A stretch of DNA of 64,000 bases from the NCBI GenBank assembly GCA_964019335.1, contig OZ025665.1, positions 248,001-312,000 on the forward strand. Reading direction: 5' to 3'. This document shows positions 19,607 to 29,590 of this stretch, piece after piece. A model generated the notes under the pieces. It was not told the origin of the DNA and did no database searches. It was given only the letters and a program-made list of their open reading frames with translations. Positions within the stretch are counted from its first letter, which is position 1. Each line of letters opens with the position of its first letter. The translations under genes were made by a program, and so were the position numbers. The stretch is from Diplonema japonicum (taxonomy: Eukaryota; Euglenozoa; Diplonemea; Diplonemida; Diplonemidae).

Positions 19607-19662
19607 TTCCGACAAAAAGCCTGGTAGTGGAATATTTATTATTATTATTATTCCGACAAAAA
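19607..19662 (+). mobile_element. 32-bp retrotransposon 3'-end insertion with 12-bp TSD
   Basis: Positions 19619-19650 are the extreme 3' end of family 3 (CCTGGTAGTGGAATATT then (TTA)n), identical in layout to the ends at 30277 and 47235. It is flanked by perfect 12-bp direct repeats TTCCGACAAAAA at 19607-19618 and 19651-19662. This is an extremely 5'-truncated insertion from target-primed reverse transcription. Confidence 0.85.
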
Positions 19663-19844
19663 ACTGATCTTGAAGGAAACTTTTGATCTTGAAGGACAGT
19701 GTCCCAGTACTCACCGCTCCTCTCTGTTGGTAATTGGCCACACAGAAGCTTTTTTTAAAGAAAAAAAAAGACCAGAAGAAGGAGGGAGTGCTAAACCCCC
19801 CCTACCTATGGTGCTGTTTGTTCTCTTCTTGGGCGAAAGGCTCA

Positions 19845-21436
19845 TGATACCTTCACTTTGATTTTTGACGAACACTCCAGAGACGTCTTGGAAAGAGGTG
19901 AAAGCAGGGTCAGGCTACTGAGCTGCCTTGCGGGAACGAGATGGGGTTGCAAGAAGGTGGTGTTGAGGGCTCTGTACCTCACATATGTGCAACCAGTCTT
20001 CAGGTACTGCTTGGGCGTGTACGGATCATTTCTCCCGAGCGGGAAGAACACGCCCCACGAAGGCATCAAGAAGCTTCAATACAGGGCAGCGCTGAAGATC
20101 ACAGGCTGCATCGCGTCATCAGAGACATTCGCGACACTGAACGAAGCGGGGCTGTGGACCCTGGATGCGCTAATCGAGCACGACAGCCTGTTGCTCTACG
20201 AGTCACTGATGAGAAAAGTGGACACCGCCGCATACCAGGCGACTCAGCCTCTGGTGGATCTGACCAGGTACGAGAAGCTCCTACCAAGGAGGACTTGGTC
20301 TGACAAACAGAGAGAGGCATCGAAAGCCTACAAACTCCCAGAGAGAACGGGCACACCTCACTCGGGCGCCGTCTTCATGAGGAGACTCGCGGTTGCACCC
20401 TGGCAAAGATTCGAGGGGCAACTCGTGCTCTCCCCCTTCCTCGACACGCAGGTGAAAAGGACGGACCCAAAAGAGGTCAGGAAAGAGGCAACAACGAACA
20501 CCCTGAACAGGTTGTGCGAGAAGCACGGCCGGGCTTTCTGCATGGTGTTCACAGATGGGTCCGTAAAGGATGGGAAGAACGGAGGCTCGGCCGCCATCCT
20601 GCTGCACAATGGGTCCGATGCTGCCTACGGGATCAGCGGTGGACTGTATTCGACATCCTACAAATGCGAACTCAGGGCCCTGAGGCTGGGGATCCGACTG
20701 GCGACAAGACTCTCAGAGAGGAAGCTTGCAAGCCAAGGGATGGTTCTGATATGCACAGATTCGCAGTCGGTGATATGGAAGATGTGCCAGGGACACGTGT
20801 CGGCAGCCTCCAAAGATGACTACGAGCTCTGGCAGGAGGTCGCGAGCTTGACAGGCAGAGGCCACAAGCTAATCGTTCAATACGTCCCGAGTCACTGCGG
20901 GTACAAGTGGAACGAGAAGGCGGACCAGAAGGCAAAAGAGGCGAGCGAAAGACTGGCCCACACCCGTGAGACAGACATTGAGGTGGTTAAAACTCTGGTG
21001 AGGAAACATGTCATCAGAAGCCACCTCCGCCTATGGAAGGATACTGGCATCACAAAGACGTACAGGGAGCTGTTTGCCGGAAGTTTCGAGAAGTTCGAGG
21101 AGCTGGACAGAAAGAAAGAAGTGGCGATCATGAGGCTGAGGGTGGGGAAGAGCCCACTCACCTGCGGATACCTACTCATACCCCCAGTCGAGGAGGTCCC
21201 GTGCCATCTATGTTCGCAACCCCAGACTCTAAGCCACCTCCTAAGAAGGACAGATGATTCAAGCTTCGGTGTACACGATCGAGCTTGATTTGAATTCCTT
21301 TATTTTGAGAAAAAGAAAAAAGAAAAAAAAGAAGAAGAAAAAAAATTGAAGAACGAAACATAAAAGAATTGAATTTTGGCTCCCGAAAGCCCAACAAGTC
21401 CAGCAGACGGTGGAGTTTCACAGTCAGCTGGTTAAT
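19845..21436 (+). mobile_element. Element I: family 3 non-LTR retrotransposon, truncated at both ends
   Basis: A plus-strand fragment carrying the post-RT region, RNase H and part of the 3' UTR. It matches element J in protein and in UTR sequence. Compared with J, the segment between the CCHC finger and the UTR is deleted near 21250. The 3' end is cut off within the UTR at about 21436, where B' begins. It lies behind B' in the array leading to tRNA-Met. Confidence 0.85.
19858..21288 (+). pseudogene. ORF2 fragment: RT thumb plus RNase H
   Basis: 476-codon open stretch without the endonuclease and RT core. The first 100 residues are the RT C-terminal region (LAGTRWGCKK, TYVQPVFRYCLG). RNase H follows, with MVFTDGSVKDG, CELRALRLG, LICTDSQSV and YVPSHCGYKWNEKAD supplying the D-E-D-D residues. 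The C-terminal CHLC...LSHLL finger lacks its final Cys because of a deletion. It is a 5'-truncated, non-functional copy. Confidence 0.85.
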
Positions 21437-21440
21437 TTTT

Positions 21441-22191
21441 CGAAGCGCTGAACCTGGGGCTGCAATTGACACTGTACCATACCCGGAGACAAGGTGTGAC
21501 GACCGGAGTAGTGCTGCTGTGCTCGGACTCCCAGTCGGTGATCAGAAGACTGATGCAGGGCCACAGAGAGATGAGGCAGAAGGAGGAACTGCTGGCTTGG
21601 AAATGGCTGGACGCGCTTGACCGCCAAGGCCTCTCCACCATCATCCAGTACGTTCCCGGACACTGCGGCCTACCAGGTAACGAGCAAGCCGACCGACACG
21701 CCAAACGCGCCGCAAAGGAGTCGACACCGGACGGACCGACGGACCTGATGACCACAAAGAGCCTCATCAAGAGGTCGGTGAACCGCGACTGGGCAGCCTC
21801 GTGGGAGAAGACGGGTCGGGACAAGAAGTACCGAGAGGAGATCGGCGCGAGGTACCTCCCCTTGAAGGAACTGTCCTGCAGACACGATGAGGTACAGATA
21901 ACGAGACTGCGAACGGGCAGGAGCCACCTGACTTGCGGTTTCCTGTCGAAACCCGTCCAGAATGACATACGTTGCCTCTCGTGCCATTCGATCCAGGACA
22001 GACACCATCTGCTGATCGGGTGCCCAGCTGGAGACAAGGTCCGCGAAGAGATCTTCGGGGATGACATCCCCACGACCACGAAGGAGATGCTCACAATGAG
22101 GGTGAGTGAAACCGCCTCCTACCTGAAGAGGATGGACCTCATCTGAGACTCTCACGACCGCCGAGCCGCTGACCGCAATCGCAGGACGTAG

Positions 22192-22222
<31 letters not shown>

Positions 22223-22747
22223 AACAGAAAAAAGTGAACCAAAAAGTACTAGTGAACCCTCTCCCCCTCCCCCTGTGTTTCCCATTATTACCCTGTCGTG
22301 CACCCCAACTTCTGTCTTCACCTTTCCCCGCCCCTTCACACATCCCCCCGTATCATTTCCCTTTGTTTTGAATTTTCTAAGGCTCCGCCGCCCAACAAAG
22401 CTGGCTGAAGGGGATGCCTCCGTGCCAGTGTGCCGCTCGTGAGGGCGAGCACGGACGAGGTACCCCACTCCTCAAAAACCCGGAGGTTCGCCCGAAGGGT
22501 GCTGGCTTGGGAAGCGGGCTGGAGAGCTGCCGGGGTCACGGAGGTGGGCGAAGTCGCGAACACTGGAGCCCACGAACCGGCCCCACCTCCGTCCTCGGTA
22601 CGTATGGATAGTTTAGCGGAAGTTTCAAGGTTATCACATTCCTTTCCCCCTTTCGTTAGATACAGGGAGACCCTTGGTCCACCTGTTCTGTCCCCCCCCC
22701 CAGCCTTTGCTTCGCACGTCAGTGGTTCATTTATTATTATTATTAAA
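21441..22747 (+). mobile_element. Element B': 5'-truncated family 2 non-LTR retrotransposon next to tRNA-Met
   Basis: Practically identical to the 3' portion of element B but inverted. It starts inside the RNase H domain, runs through the stop at 22146, an A-run at about 22191-22220 and a 3' UTR, and ends in (TTA)n plus A at about 22747. The tRNA-Met gene starts 10 bp further on in the same orientation. Coding part 21466-22146: SDSQSVIRRL, YVPGHCGLPGNEQAD, and finger CLSCHSIQDRHHLLIGC. Confidence 0.9.
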
Positions 22748-22756
22748 AAAACTGTC

Positions 22757-22829
22757 GCGAGGTTGGCGCAGTCGGCAGCGCGTAGGTCTCATAATCCTAA
22801 GGTCGTCAGTTCGATCCTGGCACCTCGCA
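22757..22829 (+). tRNA. tRNA-Met (CAT)
   Basis: 73-nt cloverleaf: acceptor GCGAGGT/ACCTCGC pairs fully, D arm GCGC...GCGC, anticodon loop CTCATAA, T loop TTCGATC, discriminator A. Internal A and B boxes are present and six T (22830-22835) form a Pol III terminator. It looks like elongator Met. A family 2 retrotransposon 3' tail ends 10 bp upstream. Confidence 0.95.
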
Positions 22830-22905
22830 TTTTTTGTACACATAAATATCAGAAATTGTCTTTGACAACTGCTTTCGCTTGTCCCATTGTTGATACGGAT
22901 TTACA

Positions 22906-23283
22906 ATGCGGATTTCCACTGCATGGGGACCATCAGGAAAACCCGGAAATTGCTCCCGCCGGAGCCTAAGATACCTACCCCTCAGGGTGCACCTTCACGT
23001 ACCAAGGGTGCACCTTATGTGTCCTGAAAAGATGCAAAAGGCACGGAATTGCACCGTGTGCAACAAATTAGAGAAAAAACGCACCCAGGCCATGTTCTCG
23101 TGCAGAGATTGCAACGTAGCAATGTGCCCTGTGCCCTGTTTCGAATTTTTTCACATTAACGACACCTTAAAAAAACCACCTGAAAACCTCTTGAAAACCA
23201 CTTTTGAAAATAGAAATACGTTTAAATTGGACAAGTCGCATATCTGCGGCACCTCGGACCTTGTGTTCAAAGAACGGCCATAA
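22906..23283 (+). pseudogene. piggyBac-type transposase C-terminal remnant
   Basis: The frame ends in a cysteine-rich zinc ribbon, CTVCNKLEKK followed by CRDCNVAMCPVPCFEFFH. This spacing (CxxC, CxxC, C, CF..(Y/F)H) is typical of the C-terminus of piggyBac/PGBD (DDE_Tnp_1_7) transposases. The catalytic DDD core is absent, so this is a 3' scrap; the first 40 codons look non-homologous. 175 bp downstream a GGGTTAA (23456-23462) resembles the right terminus and TTAA target of such elements. Confidence 0.65.
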
Positions 23284-23466
23284 GTGGTGAAAAAAGAATA
23301 ACCAGCCCACCCTGCACGCTGAATAAGCGCTGCTTATTGAACCTCCGGATAGCATGTGCCCTTTGCAAGAGTTGTTTCTCAAATGCTGCTCTACCACCAA
23401 AGTTTGGGCACATCTGGGGCTTCGAGCGCTTCGCACTCCAGAAATGGTGCGGTATGGGTTAAAAAA

Positions 23467-23538
23467 TTCCGGCACGGGGAATTGAACCCCGGTCTCCTGG
23501 GTGAGAGCCAGGTGTTCTAACCACTATACTATGCCGGA
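23467..23538 (-). tRNA. tRNA-Glu (CTC)
   Basis: Acceptor TCCGGCA/TGCCGGA, D loop with TAGTGGTTAGA, anticodon stem CCTGG/CCAGG with loop containing CTC, and T arm CGGGG-TTCAATT-CCCCG. TTTTTT terminator on the minus strand (23461-23466). It faces tRNA-Met convergently. A retrotransposon poly(A) end starts within 5 bp of its 5' end. Confidence 0.95.
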
Positions 23539-23542
23539 TTGA

Positions 23543-24633
23543 TTTTTTTTTTTTTTTTTTTCAAAATACCAATGCAGGGCCGCCATGGAGAGCAACACCT
23601 GAGAAAAGGGGAAAAAAAAAGGTGAAGGGAAACCATGGGGAAATAGGGAGGGCAAAGGACCAGGCTTCTGCAAGCAGGAGGAGCCCTGGTCCCCCACCAA
23701 CCCGTGCTCTGCTTTGGGACAGCCGAAGAGGGCTGAATTACATTATTCCCTCAGTCAAGTGAGAGAAAAACGGGGGCCTACCTTCCAGCTGGATGTCCTT
23801 CTTTGGCTGGAACCTCCGGCGGAAAGCCCCCCAGGGAGGTATTGCTCCTATTGAGCGAATCATTGGTGAGTGTGAAAATAAAAAAAAAGGGGAAATGGGA
23901 AACAGTGAGAGGAAGGTGAAGGAAGGGAAAGGAAGGGAAAGGAAAGTGGAAAACACAACATTTCACTTTACACACACGCGGGCGATCCCTTAGCGCAGCA
24001 CGGGGGCCGCGGGACCGGCGTCAAGAGAGACCGGAGGAGGGGGCGGCACGTTTGAAGGTGCAGTGACGTCTGTAGACGCCAGGGATGATGGCGAGGTGAA
24101 CAGTCCGGAGCGTGACCAGGCGAGCAGGCCAGACTCAACAATGAGGTCGTAGATCTGGGTCACGCGTCTCGACAGGGAGAACGCTAGGGAGGGAGTACCA
24201 GCAGGAGTGTCGATCGCCCCCCTCCCGATCACAGGGCACCCACCGACAACATGCTCCCTGGACATCGGTGCTGCGTGGCAGGCTGGGCACCGGAGCACAC
24301 CCTTGTGCTTCCTGTTCGGGCCAGCAGTCTGCAGGAAGCCGAAGAAGAGAGCCGAGTGACCAATCCGCAGCCGCGAGATGACCGTTTCAGCTTGTCTGGG
24401 GAAGCCAAGGGGGAAGTGCGCGGACCGAAGCTCGGTCGCCACCGCGTAGTTGTGGGCGAGGGATGTTATGAGCTCCGCGGACCTCCGCACCACCCACCGT
24501 CGCACCAGGGCCCTCACTGATCGGTAGTCAAGGGAGGGCCTGTCCTGCTTCCGCTTCGTTCCCTCCACGGCCAGAGCGTCAGCCTTCTCGTTCCCGTCCA
24601 CCCCACAGTGGGAGGGCACAAACTGGAGGACCA
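23543..24633 (-). mobile_element. Element A: 5'-truncated family 1 non-LTR retrotransposon upstream of tRNA-Glu
   Basis: Poly(A) tail (T run 23543-23561 on plus), a 3' UTR with a hairpin-like AGCCCTCTTCGGCT, and the C-terminal part of ORF2. Near-identical to the ends of C and G. Flanked by a direct repeat CCGGATTGATTTTTTT at 23534 and 24634, so the TSD includes the first bases of the tRNA-Glu gene. The right copy abuts the tail of element B, showing that A entered between B and the tRNA. Confidence 0.92.
23990..24628 (-). pseudogene. ORF2 C-terminal fragment of element A
   Basis: Begins inside RNase H (LQFVPSHCGVDGNEKADAL) and runs through the tether region to a finger CPACHAAPMSREHVVGGC and the family C-terminus (SLDAGPAAPVLR). 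It lacks endonuclease and RT. One visible difference from G: ALAVEG instead of ALAGEG. Confidence 0.9.
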
Positions 24634-25179
24634 CCGGATTGATTTTTTTTTTTAAATAATAATAATAATAAATGAACCACTGACGTGCGAAGCAAAGGCT
24701 GGGGGGGGGGACAGAACAGGTGGACCAAGGGTCTCCCTGTATCTAACGAAAGGGGGAAAGGAATGTGATAACCTTGAAACTTCCGCTAAACTATCCATAC
24801 GTACCGAGGACGGAGGTGGGGCCGGTTCGTGGGCTCCAGTGTTCGCGACTTCGCCCACCTCCGTGACCCCGGCAGCTCTCCAGCCCGCTTCCCAAGCCAG
24901 CACCCTTCGGGCGAACCTCCGGGTTTTTGAGGAGTGGGGTACCTCGTCCGTGCTCGCCCTCACGAGCGGCACACTGGCACGGAGGCATCCCCTTCAGCCA
25001 GCTTTGTTGGGCGGCGGAGCCTTAGAAAATTCAAAACAAAGGGAAATGATACGGGGGGATGTGTGAAGGGGCGGGGAAAGGTGAAGACAGAAGTTGGGGT
25101 GCACGACAGGGTAATAATGGGAAACACAGGGGGAGGGGGAGAGGGTTCACTAGTACTTTTTGGTTCACTTTTTTCTGTT

Positions 25180-25210
<31 letters not shown>

Positions 25211-25255
25211 CTACGTCCTGCGATTGCGGTCAGCGGCTCGGCGGTCGTGAGAGTC

Positions 25256-28200
25256 TCAGATGAGGTCCATCCTCTTCAGGTAGGAGGCGGTTTCACTCAC
25301 CCTCATTGTGAGCATCTCCTTCGTGGTCGTGGGGATGTCATCCCCGAAGATCTCTTCGCGGACCTTGTCTCCAGCTGGGCACCCGATCAGCAGATGGTGT
25401 CTGTCCTGGATCGAATGGCACGAGAGGCAACGTATGTCATTCTGGACGGGTTTCGACAGGAAACCGCAAGTCAGGTGGCTCCTGCCCGTTCGCAGTCTCG
25501 TTATCTGTACCTCATCGTGTCTGCAGGACAGTTCCTTCAAGGGGAGGTACCTCGCGCCGATCTCCTCTCGGTACTTCTTGTCCCGACCCGTCTTCTCCCA
25601 CGAGGCTGCCCAGTCGCGGTTCACCGACCTCTTGATGAGGCTCTTTGTGGTCATCAGGTCCGTCGGTCCGTCCGGTGTCGACTCCTTTGCGGCGCGTTTG
25701 GCGTGTCGGTCGGCTTGCTCGTTACCTGGTAGGCCGCAGTGTCCGGGAACGTACTGGATGATGGTGGAGAGGCCTTGGCGGTCAAGCGCGTCCAGCCATT
25801 TCCAAGCCAGCAGTTCCTCCTTCTGCCTCATCTCTCTGTGGCCCTGCATCAGTCTTCTGATCACCGACTGGGAGTCCGAGCACAGCAGCACTACTCCGGT
25901 CGTCACACCTTGTCTCCGGGTATGGTACAGTGTCAATTGCAGCCCCAGGTTCAGCGCTTTCAGTTCGCATCGGTAGGCCGAAGTCACTGCTCCTCCGCTC
26001 TTGCGTGCCTGCTTCGGTGTGTCAGACCCGATCCTTATCACAGCTGCCGAACCGCCGTTCCTGTGTCCGGTGACTGACCCGTCGGTGTAGACGATCACAT
26101 CTGGGATGCCGTGCCTCCTGATCGATTCGAAGGCCGCTCGGAGTTTGAGACTTTTTTCGTCCTTCTTGTGTACCTTGCGGACTAGGTCGGGGTGGAACAG
26201 GACTTTGGGATGGACCCATGGAGGGAGCTGCAGGTCTGCGCTCTGAGTGACTGAGTGGTGTGGTAGGTCTTCGCGTTCCGGCATCCCGTGACTCTTCGCC
26301 AAGTCGAGCGCGGTGTTTCGCCAGCTTTTCCCGTACCACATCTGACCCCCGGATATCTTTGTTGCCTTCTCCGCTGTTGTCCCCGGTTGACGCTGTGCCT
26401 TCTCGTAGAGCACCAGGGTGTCGTGTTCCAGCAAGGATTCAATCTCCCAGATGCCCGCCTCTGACCTGGTCACCGTCGCGGAAGTCTTGTCGAAGCATCC
26501 CGTTATCAACCTCGCTGCTGTGTATTGTAGCGAGTCGAACTCGGCCAGAGCAGCATGTCCCACGAAGTTGCCGTAAGCACCGAGACAGTAGCGCAGAACC
26601 GGTTGGACGTACGTCAGGTACAGCGTCCTTAGGGTGTGCTTGCGGCAGCCCCACCTTGTTCCGGCGAGTTTGCGCAGCAGGCGAAGACGGCTGTTGATCT
26701 TTCCCTTCACCTTCTGCACATGCTCGTGGAAGTTCATGCTTTCGTCGAAGGTGACGCCAAGATATTTAGCCTCGCGTACCACCTTGACTTTCGCCCCACT
26801 CGAGGGGAAGCGGGCGTTGATGAGGTTTGCGAGACTGTCGTGCGAGTTCCAGAACTGTCCCTCTACCGGCATGAACTCTGTCTTTTCCTGGGACAGTTTC
26901 ATCGAGAACGTCTCGCACCATCGCTCCGTGAGGCTCACCGCGCGTTGCACCTTCTTGTTCAGCTCGGCAGGACTCCCCGCCTCCAGCACTATCGCTATGT
27001 CGTCTGCGTACACTACCGCGTCGATTCCAGCCTTCCTGTACAACCTGGCCAGGTCGTTGACGTAGATGGAAAAGAGCTGCGGGGCCAGGATGGTGCCTTG
27101 GGGTACGCCCCCTGTCATTGTCTTCACGCAGCCGTGTTCCCCGTTCACACAGACGGAGGCTTTACGTTGGTCGAGGAAAGAGGTGATCCATTTCACGAGC
27201 TTGGGAGGGTATCCGTCGCCTATCAGCTTTGCGATCACTCCCTTGTGCCAGACTGTGTCGAAGGCTCCTTTGAAGTCGAACAGCAGGAGACCCCCCAGAC
27301 CTTGGCTCAGTCTGACACTTTTGAGCTTTGAGGCGGCGTACAGCACGTTTTCCTCCGTGGACCTCCCTTTCCGGAAACCCGCCTGCGATGTGTGCAATTG
27401 CCTTACCCGTCCTGTGTCCTGCAGGAAGCACATCCTGTCCTTGACTATTCGCTCCAACGTCTTCACGATGTTTGACGTCAGCGCGATCGGCCTGTACGAG
27501 GCGGGTTCGGATTGGTCTTTGCCCTTTTTCATGAGGGGGATGATGGAAGACCGCCTCCATTCGGCAGGGACGACACCGGTCTGGAGGGATGAGTTGTAGA
27601 GGAGGAGTTGAACTTCCCTGGCCACCGGTCCCAGGTACTTCAGCATTTCGTTGTAGATGCCGTCTGGGCCCGGAGCCTTGCCCTTCTTCAGCCTTCGCAG
27701 CACCGAGTCCAGCTCGTCCTTCGTTACCAGGGGGAAGTCGTTGTCTGTCCCGGGCTTCGCGTCCTTCTTGATGGTGGTGATCACTTCCTCCGACTTGGCA
27801 GTCGTCCTTGGGGAGCAGGCCCTCGCGTAGTGTTCGACGAGTACACTGGCCTTCTCCCTGTCGGTGGTGGCGATACCGTTTCCTCGTCGGAGCGGGGCTA
27901 TTGGTGGCTTCTCGCTGCGACCGTCGAATCTGCGGATGACCGAGAAGGCTTGCGTCAGGTTTCCGTCCTTGGACAACTTCTTGGTGTAGTCGCCCCAGGC
28001 AGCCTGCTTCCCGCTCGTTATCGCCCTGTCCAGCTCAGCCTCCATCGCCGCTAGACGTGCCAGGTCTTCGTCGTTCCCGTCGTGATCCTCGGACAACAGC
28101 TTCGCCTTCAGTGTGCTTCGTCGCCTTGCGAGTGCGTCAATCTCGTCGTTCCACCAAACCTTCCCTTTCTTCTGTCCTTTCCTGGGGACGCACGATTCGG

Positions 28201-29590
28201 TTGCCGATAGAAGAAGTGTGCGAAACTCAGCGTTTAGCCTTATCGGGTCTCTGGCCCTGAGCAGCCTGCTGCACTTTTCTTCCATCGTCTCCCTGTACGC
28301 GCTCCTTGCCTCCTTCCCCCAAGAGTAGAGTACTCTTCTGGTCGGTTGGCTGACTCCCCCTCTCAGACTGAAGAACATCGGAACGTGGTCTGAGCCCATT
28401 GCTGGCAACGTCCTCCAAGAAGATTTGTCGAACTCTGCGCCGCTCATTACCATGTCCGGAGAGGTTGGGTTTCCTGACGGGTTCAGGATCGTGGCTTCGC
28501 TGCTCTTGTTCCATGTGCTGTAGCCCCATCGCAGCATCCAGCTGTGCAGTATTTCTCCCAGCTTATTCGGTGTGCCCCTTTTGTCCCACATCGTGTGGTG
28601 GGCGTTCATGTCACCGGCGATGATGGTGTAACTGTCATGAGGCAGCTCTGCCGGGCGGAAATATTTCTCGGGGGGTGGTCTGTCGTCGCCGTCTCTACCC
28701 GTTGTCGGAGGCAGGTACAGGTTGACGAGTCTGTACGGCTTCCGGTTGGGCATCGAGATCTCTACGTCGAGTCTTTCCGTCACGTCGCTGGGTTTCTGAA
28801 GAACTTCGATCTGTTTCGACGGTATCGATTCTCTGACCAGTGTGACGAGACCCCCTCCGCTGATTTGCTTTCCTCTTTTCACCGGTCGTGTTCGGTCTCG
28901 GCGGTATGCCTTGAACCCAGTGAAGACTCCGGTTATATCTTTCGACGGCCTCAGGAAAGTCTCTTGGAGTAGGAGCACGTCGATGTTGTGTGTCTCAATG
29001 CCCTTCAGCAGCTGCGCTGTGGTGCTCACCGTTAGGGATCTGACATTGAGAGACAGTACGTTGATGTTGTTGGGTGGTGGTGTTGTGTTGGAGTGTGCCT
29101 GTGAGAGAGAGGAAGTAGAGGGGACGGGAGGGAGAGAGTGTTCAACTCTTGTTGTCTTTTCGGTGGTTGGACCGGGGTTCGCTTCTATGTCCCCGCAGCT
29201 CAGTAAGTGTTTTCCGTGCGGACCGCTGGCTGCGGGATTTCTGCGAATGTGAAGATTGCCTGTGTGGTCACCCCTAGGTCCAGGCCTTTGGATACTGGGT
29301 AATACTTCGTCACCGGTGACGGGAGTTTGTGAGTGCTTGTTTGGGGAGGAATTGTGCGTGGAGAGAGGGAAAGATGAGGGATGGTGATGTGGTGATGATG
29401 TGCTGCCTTTGCGGTCACCCCAGCTTCCAGGGCTTGAGAGGCTGGGTAGTACTTCATCTTCGTTTAGATGGGGTGTAGTGTTGGGGGTTTGGGAGTAGGG
29501 ACAGGGAGTGAGAGACGGTGTGGGAAAGGGGGTGAAAGGGGTGTTGAATGAGATTGCACGGCCCTTAGTACTGGCCTTCAACCTTCCTTT
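25256..29590 (-). CDS. Element B ORF2: endonuclease - reverse transcriptase - RNase H polyprotein
   Basis: An uninterrupted frame of about 1440 codons. It opens at 29590 just after a stop and overlaps the end of ORF1; there is no ATG before the endonuclease, so initiation is unclear (TTG at 29581). Residues 1-125 are a proline/serine-rich leader with a duplicated DEVLPS unit. Residues 131-138 are DIEANPGP, a 2A-like motif. The AP-type endonuclease follows (LNVRSL, LLLQETFL, IAGDMNAHHTMWD, GSDHVPMFFS). RT comes next with FRKGRSTEE, DFKGAFDTVWH, GVPQGTILAP and YADD near 857. RNase H has VYTDGS near 1164, SDSQSV and GHCGLPGNEQAD. The end is a CCHC finger CLSCHSIQDRHHLLIGC. All catalytic residues I can check are present, so this protein could be active. 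It would nick DNA and copy element RNA at the target. Confidence 0.93.
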   Translation of the reverse strand, partial: KGRLKASTKGRAISFNTPFTPFPTPSLTPCPYSQTPNTTPHLNEDEVLPSLSSPGSWGDRKGSTSSPHHHPSSFPLSTHNSSPNKHSQTPVTGDEVLPSIQRPGPRGDHTGNLHIRRNPAASGPHGKHLLSCGDIEANPGPTTEKTTRVEHSLPPVPSTSSLSQAHSNTTPPPNNINVLSLNVRSLTVSTTAQLLKGIETHNIDVLLLQETFLRPSKDITGVFTGFKAYRRDRTRPVKRGKQISGGGLVTLVRESIPSKQIEVLQKPSDVTERLDVEISMPNRKPYRLVNLYLPPTTGRDGDDRPPPEKYFRPAELPHDSYTIIAGDMNAHHTMWDKRGTPNKLGEILHSWMLRWGYSTWNKSSEATILNPSGNPTSPDMVMSGAEFDKSSWRTLPAMGSDHVPMFFSLRGGVSQPTRRVLYSWGKEARSAYRETMEEKCSRLLRARDPIRLNAEFRTLLLSATESCVPRKGQKKGKVWWNDEIDALARRRSTLKAKLLSEDHDGNDEDLARLAAMEAELDRAITSGKQAAWGDYTKKLSKDGNLTQAFSVIRRFDGRSEKPPIAPLRRGNGIATTDREKASVLVEHYARACSPRTTAKSEEVITTIKKDAKPGTDNDFPLVTKDELDSVLRRLKKGKAPGPDGIYNEMLKYLGPVAREVQLLLYNSSLQTGVVPAEWRRSSIIPLMKKGKDQSEPASYRPIALTSNIVKTLERIVKDRMCFLQDTGRVRQLHTSQAGFRKGRSTEENVLYAASKLKSVRLSQGLGGLLLFDFKGAFDTVWHKGVIAKLIGDGYPPKLVKWITSFLDQRKASVCVNGEHGCVKTMTGGVPQGTILAPQLFSIYVNDLARLYRKAGIDAVVYADDIAIVLEAGSPAELNKKVQRAVSLTERWCETFSMKLSQEKTEFMPVEGQFWNSHDSLANLINARFPSSGAKVKVVREAKYLGVTFDESMNFHEHVQKVKGKINSRLRLLRKLAGTRWGCRKHTLRTLYLTYVQPVLRYCLGAYGNFVGHAALAEFDSLQYTAARLITGCFDKTSATVTRSEAGIWEIESLLEHDTLVLYEKAQRQPGTTAEKATKISGGQMWYGKSWRNTALDLAKSHGMPEREDLPHHSVTQSADLQLPPWVHPKVLFHPDLVRKVHKKDEKSLKLRAAFESIRRHGIPDVIVYTDGSVTGHRNGGSAAVIRIGSDTPKQARKSGGAVTSAYRCELKALNLGLQLTLYHTRRQGVTTGVVLLCSDSQSVIRRLMQGHREMRQKEELLAWKWLDALDRQGLSTIIQYVPGHCGLPGNEQADRHAKRAAKESTPDGPTDLMTTKSLIKRSVNRDWAASWEKTGRDKKYREEIGARYLPLKELSCRHDEVQITRLRTGRSHLTCGFLSKPVQNDIRCLSCHSIQDRHHLLIGCPAGDKVREEIFGDDIPTTTKEMLTMRVSETASYLKRMDLI
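29168..29193 (-). other. 2A-like motif in element B ORF2
   Basis: Encodes CGDIEANPGP, matching the D(V/I)ExNPG|P consensus at which ribosomes skip a peptide bond. It lies directly before the endonuclease domain, preceded by a leucine-containing stretch (GKHLLSC). Confidence 0.85.

Larger units (their letters stand above)
19355..19844. other. Spacer between the gene block and the retrotransposon region
   Basis: Non-genic DNA holding small retrotransposon scraps (listed separately at 19425-19545 and 19607-19662) and a direct repeat of TGATCTTGAAGGA near 19665-19700. An A-run lies near 19760. It marks the switch from single-copy genes to the mobile-element array. Confidence 0.6.

Noticed and set aside
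25160-25976. Plus-strand ORFs of 190-222 codons opposite the ORF2 of element B
   Set aside because: They mirror the coding frame of the real minus-strand ORF2, show no motif, and recur only because B' and B are inverted copies.
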